Of a DNA stretch of 64,000 nt, positions 55,561-64,000 are shown in pieces. How positions within the stretch are numbered: position 1 is the stretch's first letter; each line of letters begins with the position of its first letter. The stretch comes from Candidatus Heimdallarchaeota archaeon (GTDB taxonomy: Archaea > Asgardarchaeota > Heimdallarchaeia > Heimdallarchaeales > Kariarchaeaceae): contig JASBSB010000006.1 in NCBI GenBank assembly GCA_030149205.1, forward strand, positions 558,001 through 622,000, written 5' to 3'. The translations under genes were made by a program, and so were the position numbers. The notes beneath the pieces are model-generated. The model worked only from the letters and a program-made list of their open reading frames with translations. It was not told the DNA's origin and searched no databases.

Positions 55561-56832
55561 TTAAACTGAGACCTCAGTTTCATCATCATCAAAATCAAAA
55601 TCAACGAGAGGAATATTTGCCTGAGAAAAGAAGGGACTTCTTTCAATCTCTTGTCCCATATGATTAAGTAGGGGCTTGGTTTTGTCATTAATGGCGTCCT
55701 CGACATTTTTCTCAAAATCCATGACTGCCTGAATATCACCAGGATCCACTATTCCATAACTTGTTAGACAATACTCACTCACACTAGGAGGCAACCAACC
55801 ACAATCTACTAAGGTCATTTTTCGAGTAACTGCACCTGTTGCAGCACGTTTTGTTTTCTTTAGACTGAATCTTAGATCAGACGCATGCGAGACTGTATCA
55901 CCACCAACTGGAACTTCCTTTGGTCCCATCATTGCCCCACCAATATTCGCAATTACCTGATTAGTGTAACATGCCAAGATCTCATAGGATTGAGCCAAGG
56001 TTTTAAGTTTAAACAAAACCTGTCCTAACAGACTTTGTCTCTTTCCCATAAATTTTAGTCCATCTCCAGATACCATCTTAAACTCGTTTTTAAAGGGCTG
56101 TATGATAGAATCCACTATGATAAGGCCAATATCTCTCTCTAGAATAAAATCATCTAAGGTGTTTAAATGTGTAAGGAGATCTGATCCTGTTCTCAAAACT
56201 CTTGGACTAATGTAATACATCTTCTTGTGAAAATCTTCTTCTGTCAATCCCCAGTATAATCCACTTTTTAGAATTCTCTGTACTGAATATGCACCTTCAG
56301 TATCTAGATACAAGACAGATTGTCCCCAACCACCTTTCTCCTTTGGTAGCATAACTCTGACTGCAAGATCATACATCCACTGTGTTTTGCCCGTCTGTGC
56401 CTTTCCAAAAAACTCAACCAGGGACCCAGTTCTAAAACCCACACCTGCTCCATCGTTTAGATTTTTGTTCAGTTCAATAACTCGAGTCTCTAGGTATCTC
56501 CTGTTTTTCGTAAGCTCTATCTGATCCTCAAAAGATTGTATAGGATTCCCTTCACTTGCAACAACCAGCTTATGTTCTGCAAGCTTCTTGGCAACCTTCT
56601 CAGAAATATTTGGAATCAGTCCAAAGTCAGCCATCGTCATGTTCTCAATCGCAGCAAAATTTTCTAACCCCTCTCTCTTGAATGACTTCAGTACCTTTGT
56701 ACAGGTAGTGGGTGTTAAGATACCTGCTTTTTTAATCTCCTCAACAAAGTCTTCAATATGAGGTCGTTTTGTGAAAATTGTGCCTTTATACTCAAAGTGA
56801 GTCTTCGGGTTAAATTTTTTCTTCTTTGCCAT
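55561..56832 (-). CDS. Second RadA/Rad51-family recombinase (paralog)
   Basis: A 423-residue RecA-family protein distinct from the radA at 14847. An N-terminal HhH-like block (FGLIPNISEKVAKKLAEHKL, about 70-90) is followed by Walker A FFGKAQTGKTQ (141-151), VLYLDTEGAYSVQRIL, Walker B IGLIIVDSIIQPFKNEF, and LACYTNQVIANIGGAMMGPK. The C-terminus is unusually long and acidic, ending DFDFDDDETEVSV, which could regulate DNA binding. It is a likely mediator or specialised recombinase, on the same strand as the 13-gene locus and 388 bp upstream of it. Confidence 0.9.
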   Translation of the reverse strand: MAKKKKFNPKTHFEYKGTIFTKRPHIEDFVEEIKKAGILTPTTCTKVLKSFKREGLENFAAIENMTMADFGLIPNISEKVAKKLAEHKLVVASEGNPIQSFEDQIELTKNRRYLETRVIELNKNLNDGAGVGFRTGSLVEFFGKAQTGKTQWMYDLAVRVMLPKEKGGWGQSVLYLDTEGAYSVQRILKSGLYWGLTEEDFHKKMYYISPRVLRTGSDLLTHLNTLDDFILERDIGLIIVDSIIQPFKNEFKMVSGDGLKFMGKRQSLLGQVLFKLKTLAQSYEILACYTNQVIANIGGAMMGPKEVPVGGDTVSHASDLRFSLKKTKRAATGAVTRKMTLVDCGWLPPSVSEYCLTSYGIVDPGDIQAVMDFEKNVEDAINDKTKPLLNHMGQEIERSPFFSQANIPLVDFDFDDDETEVSV

Positions 56833-56986
56833 ATTGACTCTAAGAACATCTTACAATTTTTGTATATAAAGAAAAAATTAGAAGGTTCAATTTACTTTAG
56901 AATCATCGAAAGGTATAACTTAGAGAACCACCAATTTTTAACCCTAATCCAACAATGTTTAAAAAACAGATTTCTGTGAGTTAAAC

Positions 56987-57358
56987 ATGAGCAGGTCAAA
57001 ATCAGCTCCGAATATTATTTTACGATGGCTTTGGATGATAATTCTAGGCTACTGGATTACTGGTCTAGTGTATTTTGTTGCACAGATTTTATTCTTCATT
57101 GTCATAACAAATAAACTCTCTATGAGTTTGATGGATAAGTTAGATTGGACATTAACCCTAAGAGATACGGGAGGTAAACCATTAGGGATGAAGTCTAAAA
57201 ATAGTATGTTGATCAGATGGATTTACTTTATATTTGTTGGAAATTGGGTAGGGGGAATAGCTGTGATGATAGCAGCGATTCTAGCTCTAACTTTCATTGG
57301 AATGAAATGGTCTGATAACATAATGAAAAACATCGCATACTACACAACCTTGGCATAG
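56987..57358 (+). CDS. Small membrane protein, YccF-like
   Basis: A 123-residue protein with two similar hydrophobic blocks, IILRWLWMIILGYWITGLVY and LIRWIYFIFVGNWVGGIAVM, each followed by further hydrophobic residues and an FIG or similar turn (LALTFIGMKWSDN). The W-x2-GxW-layout resembles the YccF/DUF307 domain, which is normally duplicated. Function unknown. Divergent from the RadA paralog. Confidence 0.5.
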   Translation: MSRSKSAPNIILRWLWMIILGYWITGLVYFVAQILFFIVITNKLSMSLMDKLDWTLTLRDTGGKPLGMKSKNSMLIRWIYFIFVGNWVGGIAVMIAAILALTFIGMKWSDNIMKNIAYYTTLA

Positions 57359-57417
57359 TAGAGAACAAAAATTTATTTTGAGAAATAATCCCTATAAATT
57401 ATGAAATATAATAATTT

Positions 57418-57894
57418 TTAGCATAAGAAAATTAAAACGGTAGACCATCCTCCCCACATTACCAAACAAGCACCTCCGCCTCCCCAGCCACCTGAGCCTT
57501 GAGGGACAAAATACACAGGAGGATAGAGATAATAAGTTAAATCTACGTTAGACCACTTCCACATAAAGTAACCTCTCCCATCACCCATAGTATAGAAGTA
57601 ACTACCAAACTCAAGATAGATATCTCCTCCCTGTTCATAATAAAATTTATAGGTATCACGCCCTAGGCAGGTGAATTCAAAATAATTTCCTGTGGGTTTT
57701 TTGAATTCTTGAACAAGTTTTCCTTCCACATTATAGTGATTCAGACAGTTTTTAACCTCAACTTGAAGGTCTCTAAATGCAGTAGTTCTTGTTATATAAG
57801 TTCTGGTCAGAGCATTGCTACTTATTGGTAATAGCAATGCAAGAAGAACAGAAACAGCAAAAATGAAGTAAATTTTATTCTTTGATTTTGCCAT
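57418..57894 (-). CDS. Small secreted glycine-rich protein
   Basis: 158 residues. The signal peptide is MAKSKNKIYFIFAVSVLLAL, then LLPISSNA. The mature part has two cysteine-containing strands (KNCLNHYNVE, FTCLGRDTYK), many tyrosines, and a glycine-rich stretch GSGGWGGGGACLVMWGG before a hydrophobic end. Not recognised. The gene was duplicated: a decayed copy is at 58640-58865. Its start is only ~50 bp from the divergent surface-protein gene. Confidence 0.65.
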   Translation of the reverse strand: MAKSKNKIYFIFAVSVLLALLLPISSNALTRTYITRTTAFRDLQVEVKNCLNHYNVEGKLVQEFKKPTGNYFEFTCLGRDTYKFYYEQGGDIYLEFGSYFYTMGDGRGYFMWKWSNVDLTYYLYPPVYFVPQGSGGWGGGGACLVMWGGWSTVLIFLC

Positions 57895-57945
57895 ACACGA
57901 TGTGTGAAATACATATATATATATATCGTAGTCATAAGCTTTTTT

Positions 57946-58620
57946 GTGTCAACTTTTGCTAGGATATTTGTATTAAGTTTCTTCATCTTAAACTTTACAC
58001 AACCTTCTTCTGCAATATCATACTCCTATTTCAACAGTTACGTTTTATCACCAATCTCCTTGGAGGTTTTTCCTCAACAAGCACTGGGATTGAAACAGTC
58101 GTCAAACATAACTGGGTTTTTCAAAGGCGTCACAAGGAGTTCCTTTGACAATGGGACTCATATCTTGCAGAGAGATTCCACATTCATCTCAGATTTAAAT
58201 TTAACCTTTCCTGTGGGCGTCATGATAAATAACTCTTACAGCTTTAACTTTAGTCAATTGTTAAACAAAAATTTTAGGATATATTCAAGAACAGCAACCT
58301 TCTTACCGGTTTCTCTAGATTTAACCTTCTTCAGAGTCACACAAAACAACCTTTCAGCTTTGTTTCCCGTTACTATCAACTTCCCATTCCCCTGGAGTAA
58401 TAACAAATCGTGCTTTTCTATTGATAATACTGGGGTCAAAAATGCATACGTTTGTGATCAGGTCTTCCAGACAGAATTATATAACCTTACAGTTCAAGGT
58501 GGAAATTTGATTTTTGCTAAAGATACAACAAGTAGAAGAGTGAATTTTGGATCAGCATTTTTACTGGCACTTATTCCATTGGTGCTAATTAAGAGAAAGA
58601 AATTGATTAAATCATTATAA
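57946..58620 (+). CDS. Secreted, C-terminally anchored surface protein
   Basis: About 224 residues from GTG 57946: signal peptide STFARIFVLSFFILNFTQ, then PSSA, an asparagine- and serine-rich ectodomain with many N-x-S/T sites and two cysteines (KSCFSID, YVCDQ), and a C-terminal TM (FGSAFLLALIPLVLI) with a KRKK tail. The frame also opens at GTG 57904, but that lies in the TATA-like ATATATATAT tract at 57911-57926, which fits a promoter about 25-30 bp before 57946. Function unknown. Confidence 0.65.
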   Translation: MSTFARIFVLSFFILNFTQPSSAISYSYFNSYVLSPISLEVFPQQALGLKQSSNITGFFKGVTRSSFDNGTHILQRDSTFISDLNLTFPVGVMINNSYSFNFSQLLNKNFRIYSRTATFLPVSLDLTFFRVTQNNLSALFPVTINFPFPWSNNKSCFSIDNTGVKNAYVCDQVFQTELYNLTVQGGNLIFAKDTTSRRVNFGSAFLLALIPLVLIKRKKLIKSL

Positions 58621-58639
58621 TTTTTTAACAGAACAAAGT

Positions 58640-58865
58640 CACAAAAGTTGACCATCTCCCACATTACCCTGCAGCCGTCTCCGCTTCCCCAGCCATCTGA
58701 ACCTGTGAAACAAAATATAAACAGGAGGGATAGAAATATTAAGTTAGATCAACGGATAGATATTCCCACATATAAGTTTTGGTCAGAGTATTACCACCTA
58801 TAGGTAAAAGTAATACTCAAACAACATAAACTCCAAACATAATAAATATAATAAAACGGTTTATC
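58640..58865 (-). pseudogene. Decayed, internally deleted copy of the 57418-57894 secreted-protein gene
   Basis: The segment repeats the plus-strand order of the intact gene: ...GACCATC-CCCACATTACC, then CCGC-TCCCCAGCCA-CTGA-CC, then ACAAAATA-ACAGGAGG-ATAGA and AAGTTA-ATC. It then jumps to TATAAGTT-TGGTCAGAG and the reverse of the signal-peptide end. About 240 bp in the middle are missing and the frame is broken. It lies just downstream of the intervening surface-protein gene. The remaining 58866-59072 shows no gene. Confidence 0.7.
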
Positions 58866-59072
58866 TTATGTTAAATTATTCAGTTTGTGTGGAATAAATA
58901 AATAGAGGCTTATTGATGAGTTCGCAAGGGTTAGAATTTTTATCCAGAACAGATATCAAGAAGCCTTTCGAGATAGTTTTGTCGAGAATTATTAAAATAG
59001 AGATGTTTTAAAATATTAGTCTAAGTGTTGGAAAGAACATTTTATATTTTGATTGTTTCTTTTGGGGTTCTG

Positions 59073-59870
59073 TCAGTTATCTAGTCGATTCAGCCAGTTA
59101 TGACAGTATTCAGCTACCTCCTCCCATCCATCTTGGGCAATTATCCAATGACATCTATTCTCAAATACCTTGTATTCTGTAAGCTTTGTTGAATTTTTGT
59201 ATTTTCGAAAATTAACCCTATTTAATTTTGCAGGGATGATTTTGTCCTTGGAACCAGCAATCAATAATAATGGAGCTCTGTTTTCGTTTTTGAAATTTAT
59301 TTTTGTTGTGCTTGTGAAATCAGCAAACGCAGCCTGAAAGAAAATTTTTCCAGATTCAGGAACAACATAGTCCTGATAGACCTGGATCTGTTGTTCTTTG
59401 CTCAAAAGATGTACAAATGCATAGTTAAACTGATTTTGTGTGATATGAACAACTTTTTTTCTGTTAAAGGGATTTTTTAGAATTGGAAAATTAGCCCGAA
59501 GTACCGAAAAATATTTTATGGGGGTTACACCTTTTGGTGGTGCAGAATCTATGGCTATCCCAGCTTTTCCGTATCCCCTATCAAGAAGCATCTGCACAAA
59601 CAGTCCACCAAAAGAGTGTCCAATCAAAAATGGTTGGGTCTCTAAATCCTCTAATAATTCCTGATAATGATTCACAATTTCAGTAATTCCCAATTTCGCT
59701 AATCTGGCATCTGGGCTGGTATTTAATTCTTCAACTGTTTTGTTTTTATATGGCCAATCTGGTGTTATACAATTGTATCCTTGTTGCTCAAAAAATGATT
59801 TGAACAAATTCCAGCATTTTGAGTTGACCCATGCTCCATGGATAAACATAATAGTTTTAACTTCTGACAT
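59073..59870 (-). CDS. Alpha/beta-hydrolase, soluble esterase/lipase type
   Basis: 265 residues from ATG 59870. MFIHGAWVNSKCW forms the oxyanion loop, the nucleophile elbow is IGHSFGG, the acid is LIAGSKDKIIPAKL and the histidine ENRCHWI. It is most like broad-substrate serine hydrolases annotated as lysophospholipase or arylesterase. The frame runs 26 codons further upstream, but that part is an N-terminal extension without family resemblance. Confidence 0.85.
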   Translation of the reverse strand: MSEVKTIMFIHGAWVNSKCWNLFKSFFEQQGYNCITPDWPYKNKTVEELNTSPDARLAKLGITEIVNHYQELLEDLETQPFLIGHSFGGLFVQMLLDRGYGKAGIAIDSAPPKGVTPIKYFSVLRANFPILKNPFNRKKVVHITQNQFNYAFVHLLSKEQQIQVYQDYVVPESGKIFFQAAFADFTSTTKINFKNENRAPLLLIAGSKDKIIPAKLNRVNFRKYKNSTKLTEYKVFENRCHWIIAQDGWEEVAEYCHNWLNRLDN

Positions 59871-60365
59871 CATAGCTTCAATATAAAATAAATAGTTAAA
59901 GTTACCTAGTGTCATGAGGAAAAAGAGTAAATTTAACTTAGTAGTCAAAAAATGCTTTCAATAAACACTTAATTATTGATAAGTAAAACATCCTAAAGGA
60001 TAAATTACAACTAAAACTCTTAGGGGTACGATATATATTCGCACTTTTATTTATGAATGCACATTATAAGTGAAACAATTCCTCGATTCTGTGTACATTT
60101 TCAATCTATTAGTTTTATAAGAAAAACTCATAAAGAGTAAACTATTCAATTCTTAACATATTATTTTTTCTCTTACTCAAAGTTAATTCAATGGAAGTAT
60201 ATCATTAGGATTGTCCATCAACTCTTTTACAAAACCACTTTTTAAGACTCTAAGTAAACTTCTAAGTCAGAGTAATATTATCTAGGCTTATTATTTTATA
60301 ATTTCAATGGTCTTCTACTCAAATTATCTCCAAAATCGAATAATAGTCTCTGTAGTTTTAAATTT
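59871..60365. other. AT-rich intergenic region between two convergent-side genes
   Basis: About 495 bp between the hydrolase start and the methyltransferase stop. No open frame of note, no tRNA-like sequence and no strong hairpin were seen. It holds the hydrolase promoter and the methyltransferase terminator region. Confidence 0.5.
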
Positions 60366-61190
60366 TCAAACTTTAAATTTTTGAAATTTTAAAGAAATTG
60401 TTAGTGGTATTTTGTTTTTAATTTCATTTGGGAGTTCCCAAAATCCATCCTGTTTTTTCATTGAAGGAAACCTTTGGTAAAAACTCTTATTGGATTCTTT
60501 GATATCGATCAAAACCAAATTACAATCAAGCTGGCTCTGAATGATTTCACTGATTGAATGAGGCCATTCAAAATGTGTTTTATTGGTTAAGGTTTTTGAT
60601 TTATCATCGTGTGAATAGGTGAACTCCTCTTCGAACTTTAAAGGAGTTCCTTGATTAAAATAATCATAAGTTATGACCAAATTCCCTTCGGCATCTTCAT
60701 CAAAAATATCAGACAGAGGATGTGAATCCTTAATGAAAAAGATACCACCAGGTTTCAATAAGAAATTAATGGTTTTAGCCCAACTTTTTAAATTATGTAA
60801 CCAAGGTAAAGCCCCAACAGAGGTAAAGACAATATCGAATTTGTGTTTTAACTCCTCCATTCTCTGGAGCTCGTAAACATCTGATTCAATAAATTTAGTA
60901 TCTAAGTTTAATTCTTTTGCAAGAGATTTTGCTAAATCTATCGCTGTTTCAGAGAAATCTACACCTGTTGCATTTGCTCCTAATCTGGTGAACGACATCG
61001 TATCTAATCCAAAATGACATTGAAGGTGAACCAAAGTTTTTCCCTTAACATCCCCCAATTCATTGTGTTCATTCGATTGAAAACTCAATCCTCCACGTTT
61101 AAATCCCTCGAGATCATAGCTTTTTGCAATTTTATGGTGCTCTACCCGCTCGTTCCAATTTAACTTGTTTATTTCTTTATAATCATTCAA
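60366..61190 (-). CDS. SAM-dependent class I methyltransferase
   Basis: 274 residues. Motif I is HLQCHFGLDTMSFTRLGANA at about 55-74, followed by TGVDFSETAIDLAKSLAKEL and FIESDVYEL. The acid of motif II is IVFTSVGALPWL, and LKPGGIFFIKDSHP is motif III-like. The HLQCHFGLDT form is shared by a group of bacterial and archaeal small-molecule methyltransferases of unknown substrate. It stands alone. Confidence 0.85.
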   Translation of the reverse strand: MNDYKEINKLNWNERVEHHKIAKSYDLEGFKRGGLSFQSNEHNELGDVKGKTLVHLQCHFGLDTMSFTRLGANATGVDFSETAIDLAKSLAKELNLDTKFIESDVYELQRMEELKHKFDIVFTSVGALPWLHNLKSWAKTINFLLKPGGIFFIKDSHPLSDIFDEDAEGNLVITYDYFNQGTPLKFEEEFTYSHDDKSKTLTNKTHFEWPHSISEIIQSQLDCNLVLIDIKESNKSFYQRFPSMKKQDGFWELPNEIKNKIPLTISLKFQKFKV

Positions 61191-61489
61191 ATTAAGTAGA
61201 AATACTTTAAGGACTTATAATTTATGTTATTAGACTCACCTTTTATTTTTTTATTTGTTTTTGTTATTTAGGTTTCTTTTCAAGACCTTCTGTATATCTA
61301 TTTCAGATTATTACATTTTCAATCACATTGCTTTTATTACACAACAAAGGTATATTCTGTCTTGAATTCATTGTTTATCTATTTTCAAAAAATGAGTAGT
61401 AATCCAAAATTGAAATTAAATTGATTGTCCATATCTTTTAAAAAAATTTCAAATTGCTCCGACACTTTTAAAAGTGATGAAAAATAAAT

Positions 61490-64000
61490 GTGTGTGTGGA
61501 GGTAATTGTTTCTCAAGAGAAATGTCCATTGTGCGGATCCTCATTAGATCAAGATATATGTTTGAGTTGTTTAACCACTCAATCAACCTGTATTCTATGC
61601 TTTGAGTCATTTGATGAGAGAGATAGAATCATTCGATGTACAAAGTGTAATTACTTAGGACATTATGAAAGAATGGATTCATGGCTTAAAGAGAACAAAC
61701 AATGCCCTGTCTGTCGAACATCAATCGGTTCTAATATATTTGTTGAGTTTAGTCCTAGTTCTGAAAATTTTCAAGAATTGGTAGACCTAAGACACAAGAG
61801 CGTTCTTGAAAAGGAAAAAATTTTTGAAAGGTTTAATTTCAGGTTGCCATATTATGACTTTCAAAGTAAATTACTTGCTGAGATTGAGAATGATCTGAAG
61901 AGTAATCAACGCTATCTGTTAATTTCACCCCCTGGATCAGGAAAGACAATAATTGGGTTAGCCTTAGCTCAGAGATTAGGAGTTCACACATTGATTCTAA
62001 CCCCCAATCTTGCAGTCTTGGGGAGTTGGTTGGATATATCAAAGTTATTCTTAGAAAAGGATGAAGAGGCTCTTTCAACCAAAGTGGTAGGTCAAGATGC
62101 GGGTGAGCTTACTCCAATTACAATTCTCACTTATCAAAAATTGAACTCAGACTTTAGATTAAGTAAAGAATTCAACACCTCTGGTGAGACAAATCTAAAT
62201 GTAATTCACGATTCCAAACACCTGAAAAATGGTAAAAAGAAGGAGCTTAAGAGTGAACTAAGTCAAGAGAATCTAAAAAGAGAAGACTTAACCAACGGGT
62301 TTAGGATGTATCCAAAAACTCTGGTTGAGCGGTTAAAGAACCATAAAATTCAACTCATCATAGCAGATGAGGCACATAGATTGACGGGACAGTGGGGAAA
62401 AGATTTAGATGATTTAGTAGAGTTATTCCCCGATGCAAAAATAGTTGGCTTGACGGCTACACCTCCGTTGAATGGAAGGGGTGTCTTCGAAACAGTTTTT
62501 ACTCAGACCGTACGAGAGATCCCTTTACCTCCATTGGTCAGAGCTGGAATTGTTGCACCTTACAGAGACCTTGTTCATTTTATAGATATTCCAGATGAAA
62601 AGGCCATAATTGAACGTTTTAGTATATTGTCAGATGAGGGGCGTAATCTTGCCCTTAAAATATCTAGAAGGACAAAATACAAAAACTTGGTAAAAAATAG
62701 CCAACAAGAATCTGAATTATCTTTCCTAGACTACTTATATTTTCGAGGGATATTGGAAATTTACGTTAAACCTTGGGACCTAAAATTTAATCCAAATCTT
62801 GATTGGAATAATTTCTCAATTGAAGTGGGTAAACTGAAAACATCGAAGTGGATGCTCAGAGAAATTCTGACAGTGGTCAATCTTGAAATCTCATCAATGA
62901 GAAATAATTTCAGAGGATTGGTTATCTTTGATAATGAAACTGGAAACCAAGTTTTATCTAGAACTGGAATGGGGGGAGCTATAGGGTTGTTTGAAGCATT
63001 GGTAACGGAGCCAAAAACTGATTCTATGAACCCGGTGTTCGTCACAGGAAAGTCACTCCTAGTTGATGATGATTTCGTTAACACCTTCTTAGAAGAGGCT
63101 GAAAGTTGGCGTAAGGAACATTCAAAAACCTTTGAAATACAGACGAAATTACCTTCTCATTCTAAATTTTCGGTGATAACCGGAACTGGTCCAGATTGGA
63201 CAACTGAGACCCAAACAAGAATTGTGACATATCTTTTTGAGAAAGGAGCAACGAAACTTTTAGTAGGAACTCGCCATCTCTTAGGTGAGGGATGGGATAG
63301 TAGAAAACTCAATACTCTCTTCGATTTAACCTTTACACCAAACTATGCCTCGGTTAATCAAATAAAAGGAAGAGCATTTCGTAAGGATCCTGATGACTCG
63401 AGCAAGGTATCTAATATCTGGGAGTTTGTTATTTCACCCAAGGTATACAGGATTGAATATTCAAAATATTTTAGTGATAGTCACCATAAACTGTTTAACT
63501 ATTTTAGAAAACGCCACAAGAATTATTTTGGTATTAGCGATGACGGAATAATTAGAAATGGACTTAAAAAGTTTCATTCTAGCCTTAGGGATAATCTTCC
63601 TAAAAATATAAACTCAGAAGATACGATTTATGCATTATCCCTTAATTATGATGGAATAAACTCAGCAATGACTGAAAGGGTGTTTAATAGAACAAGAGCC
63701 AATATTCTTTGGAAAGTAGGGTCAGATATAGGTGTATTAACGAACTCATATTTAATACCCATGGATCCAGAATTTATTGGTGATGCAAACCCTCTGGAAA
63801 TGAACGATCTTAAGGAAGGTTTGAATTTAGTTTTATCGCATATTTTCACAGAACATTGGAGTTTTAGAGAAAAGCTACTGGAATGGGGTTTTGAAGACAA
63901 TAACTTAGTCCTCCATTTTGAGGCGGGAGATGACCCAACCGTTATTAATTCCATCTTGGAATTTCTGAATTCTTCTGATCATCAAAGCTTTGCATTATTA
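61490..64000 (+). CDS. SF2 DEAH helicase with N-terminal RING-like zinc module, 3'-truncated by window edge
   Basis: The frame is open from GTG 61490 or 61496 to the window end (at least 835 codons), preceded by a TGA at 61478. Counting from 61496: zinc ribbon C10-x2-C13/C22-x2-C25; RING-like C32-x2-C35-x12-C48-x2-C51-x4-H56 ... C70-x2-C73, with KENKQCPVCR and MDSWL like RING fingers; Walker A GSGKT (147-151); ADEAH (D291); TATP (320-323); motif V/VI GTRHLLGEGWD and QIKGRAFRKDP (622-632). It is an SF2 helicase of the type with LLGEGWD and KVSNIWEF, C-terminus unseen. The missing sixth RING ligand (M60 instead of Cys) makes E3 activity uncertain. The 299 bp upstream hold no other gene. Confidence 0.85.
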   Translation, partial: MCVEVIVSQEKCPLCGSSLDQDICLSCLTTQSTCILCFESFDERDRIIRCTKCNYLGHYERMDSWLKENKQCPVCRTSIGSNIFVEFSPSSENFQELVDLRHKSVLEKEKIFERFNFRLPYYDFQSKLLAEIENDLKSNQRYLLISPPGSGKTIIGLALAQRLGVHTLILTPNLAVLGSWLDISKLFLEKDEEALSTKVVGQDAGELTPITILTYQKLNSDFRLSKEFNTSGETNLNVIHDSKHLKNGKKKELKSELSQENLKREDLTNGFRMYPKTLVERLKNHKIQLIIADEAHRLTGQWGKDLDDLVELFPDAKIVGLTATPPLNGRGVFETVFTQTVREIPLPPLVRAGIVAPYRDLVHFIDIPDEKAIIERFSILSDEGRNLALKISRRTKYKNLVKNSQQESELSFLDYLYFRGILEIYVKPWDLKFNPNLDWNNFSIEVGKLKTSKWMLREILTVVNLEISSMRNNFRGLVIFDNETGNQVLSRTGMGGAIGLFEALVTEPKTDSMNPVFVTGKSLLVDDDFVNTFLEEAESWRKEHSKTFEIQTKLPSHSKFSVITGTGPDWTTETQTRIVTYLFEKGATKLLVGTRHLLGEGWDSRKLNTLFDLTFTPNYASVNQIKGRAFRKDPDDSSKVSNIWEFVISPKVYRIEYSKYFSDSHHKLFNYFRKRHKNYFGISDDGIIRNGLKKFHSSLRDNLPKNINSEDTIYALSLNYDGINSAMTERVFNRTRANILWKVGSDIGVLTNSYLIPMDPEFIGDANPLEMNDLKEGLNLVLSHIFTEHWSFREKLLEWGFEDNNLVLHFEAGDDPTVINSILEFLNSSDHQSFALL

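Overview
The window is archaeal and most likely from an Asgard archaeon. It is AT-rich and carries archaeal or eukaryotic-type information genes: RadA, MBF1, archaeal UMP kinase, tRNA C56 2'-O-methyltransferase, aRF1, eS27, eS25, PCNA and a GINS subunit. It also encodes a true ubiquitin-like protein directly abutting an E1-like enzyme. eS25 plus a ubiquitin/E1 pair points to the Asgard/TACK side, and the ubiquitin aligns with eukaryotic ubiquitin without gaps over its last 61 residues. Lineage within Asgard is inference. No rRNA or tRNA gene was recognised.

Layout. 1-14 kb is accessory: the end of an HD phosphohydrolase, a sulfurtransferase, hydrolases, a lactone-oxidase/PLP-enzyme pair flanked by two paralogous membrane proteins, a winged-helix regulator, a decayed sugar-nucleotide epimerase with a second remnant, and two site-2-protease paralogs, one of which has lost its catalytic residues. 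14.8-24.3 kb is the conserved core: radA, mbf1, a transporter, pyrH-trm56, ubiquitin-E1, a Yip1-like protein, aRF1, eS27, PCNA and GINS. 24.5-27.5 kb holds small enzymes, including a membrane-tethered nuclease and an OB-fold protein. 27.5-31.5 kb is a CRISPR array of 55 repeats with no cas gene in the window, preceded by a GC-rich leader with several nested stems. eS25 follows.

32.1-55.2 kb is the most unusual region: a 23-kb, one-direction run of 13 genes with tiny gaps or 1-4 nt overlaps. It encodes an intact XPD/Rad3-type helicase with iron-sulfur cysteines, two ~1100-residue proteins (one resembling a HerA/VirB4-type ATPase without its P-loop), a RecA-fold-like protein without P-loop, a possible cyclin-fold protein, several membrane proteins and two signal-peptide surface proteins, one of 2120 residues. 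A second RadA paralog lies just upstream, across a 388-bp intergenic region with repeated AATTTGT(C/G) elements. I do not recognise this locus. A cell-surface-linked DNA-handling or DNA-transfer apparatus is my working inference, not a demonstrated function.

The last 7 kb has small membrane and secreted proteins with a duplicated, decayed copy, a hydrolase, a methyltransferase and, running off the right edge, an SF2 helicase with a RING-like zinc module at its N-terminus. A RING-like helicase in a genome with a ubiquitin/E1 pair recalls the eukaryotic Rad5/HLTF arrangement.
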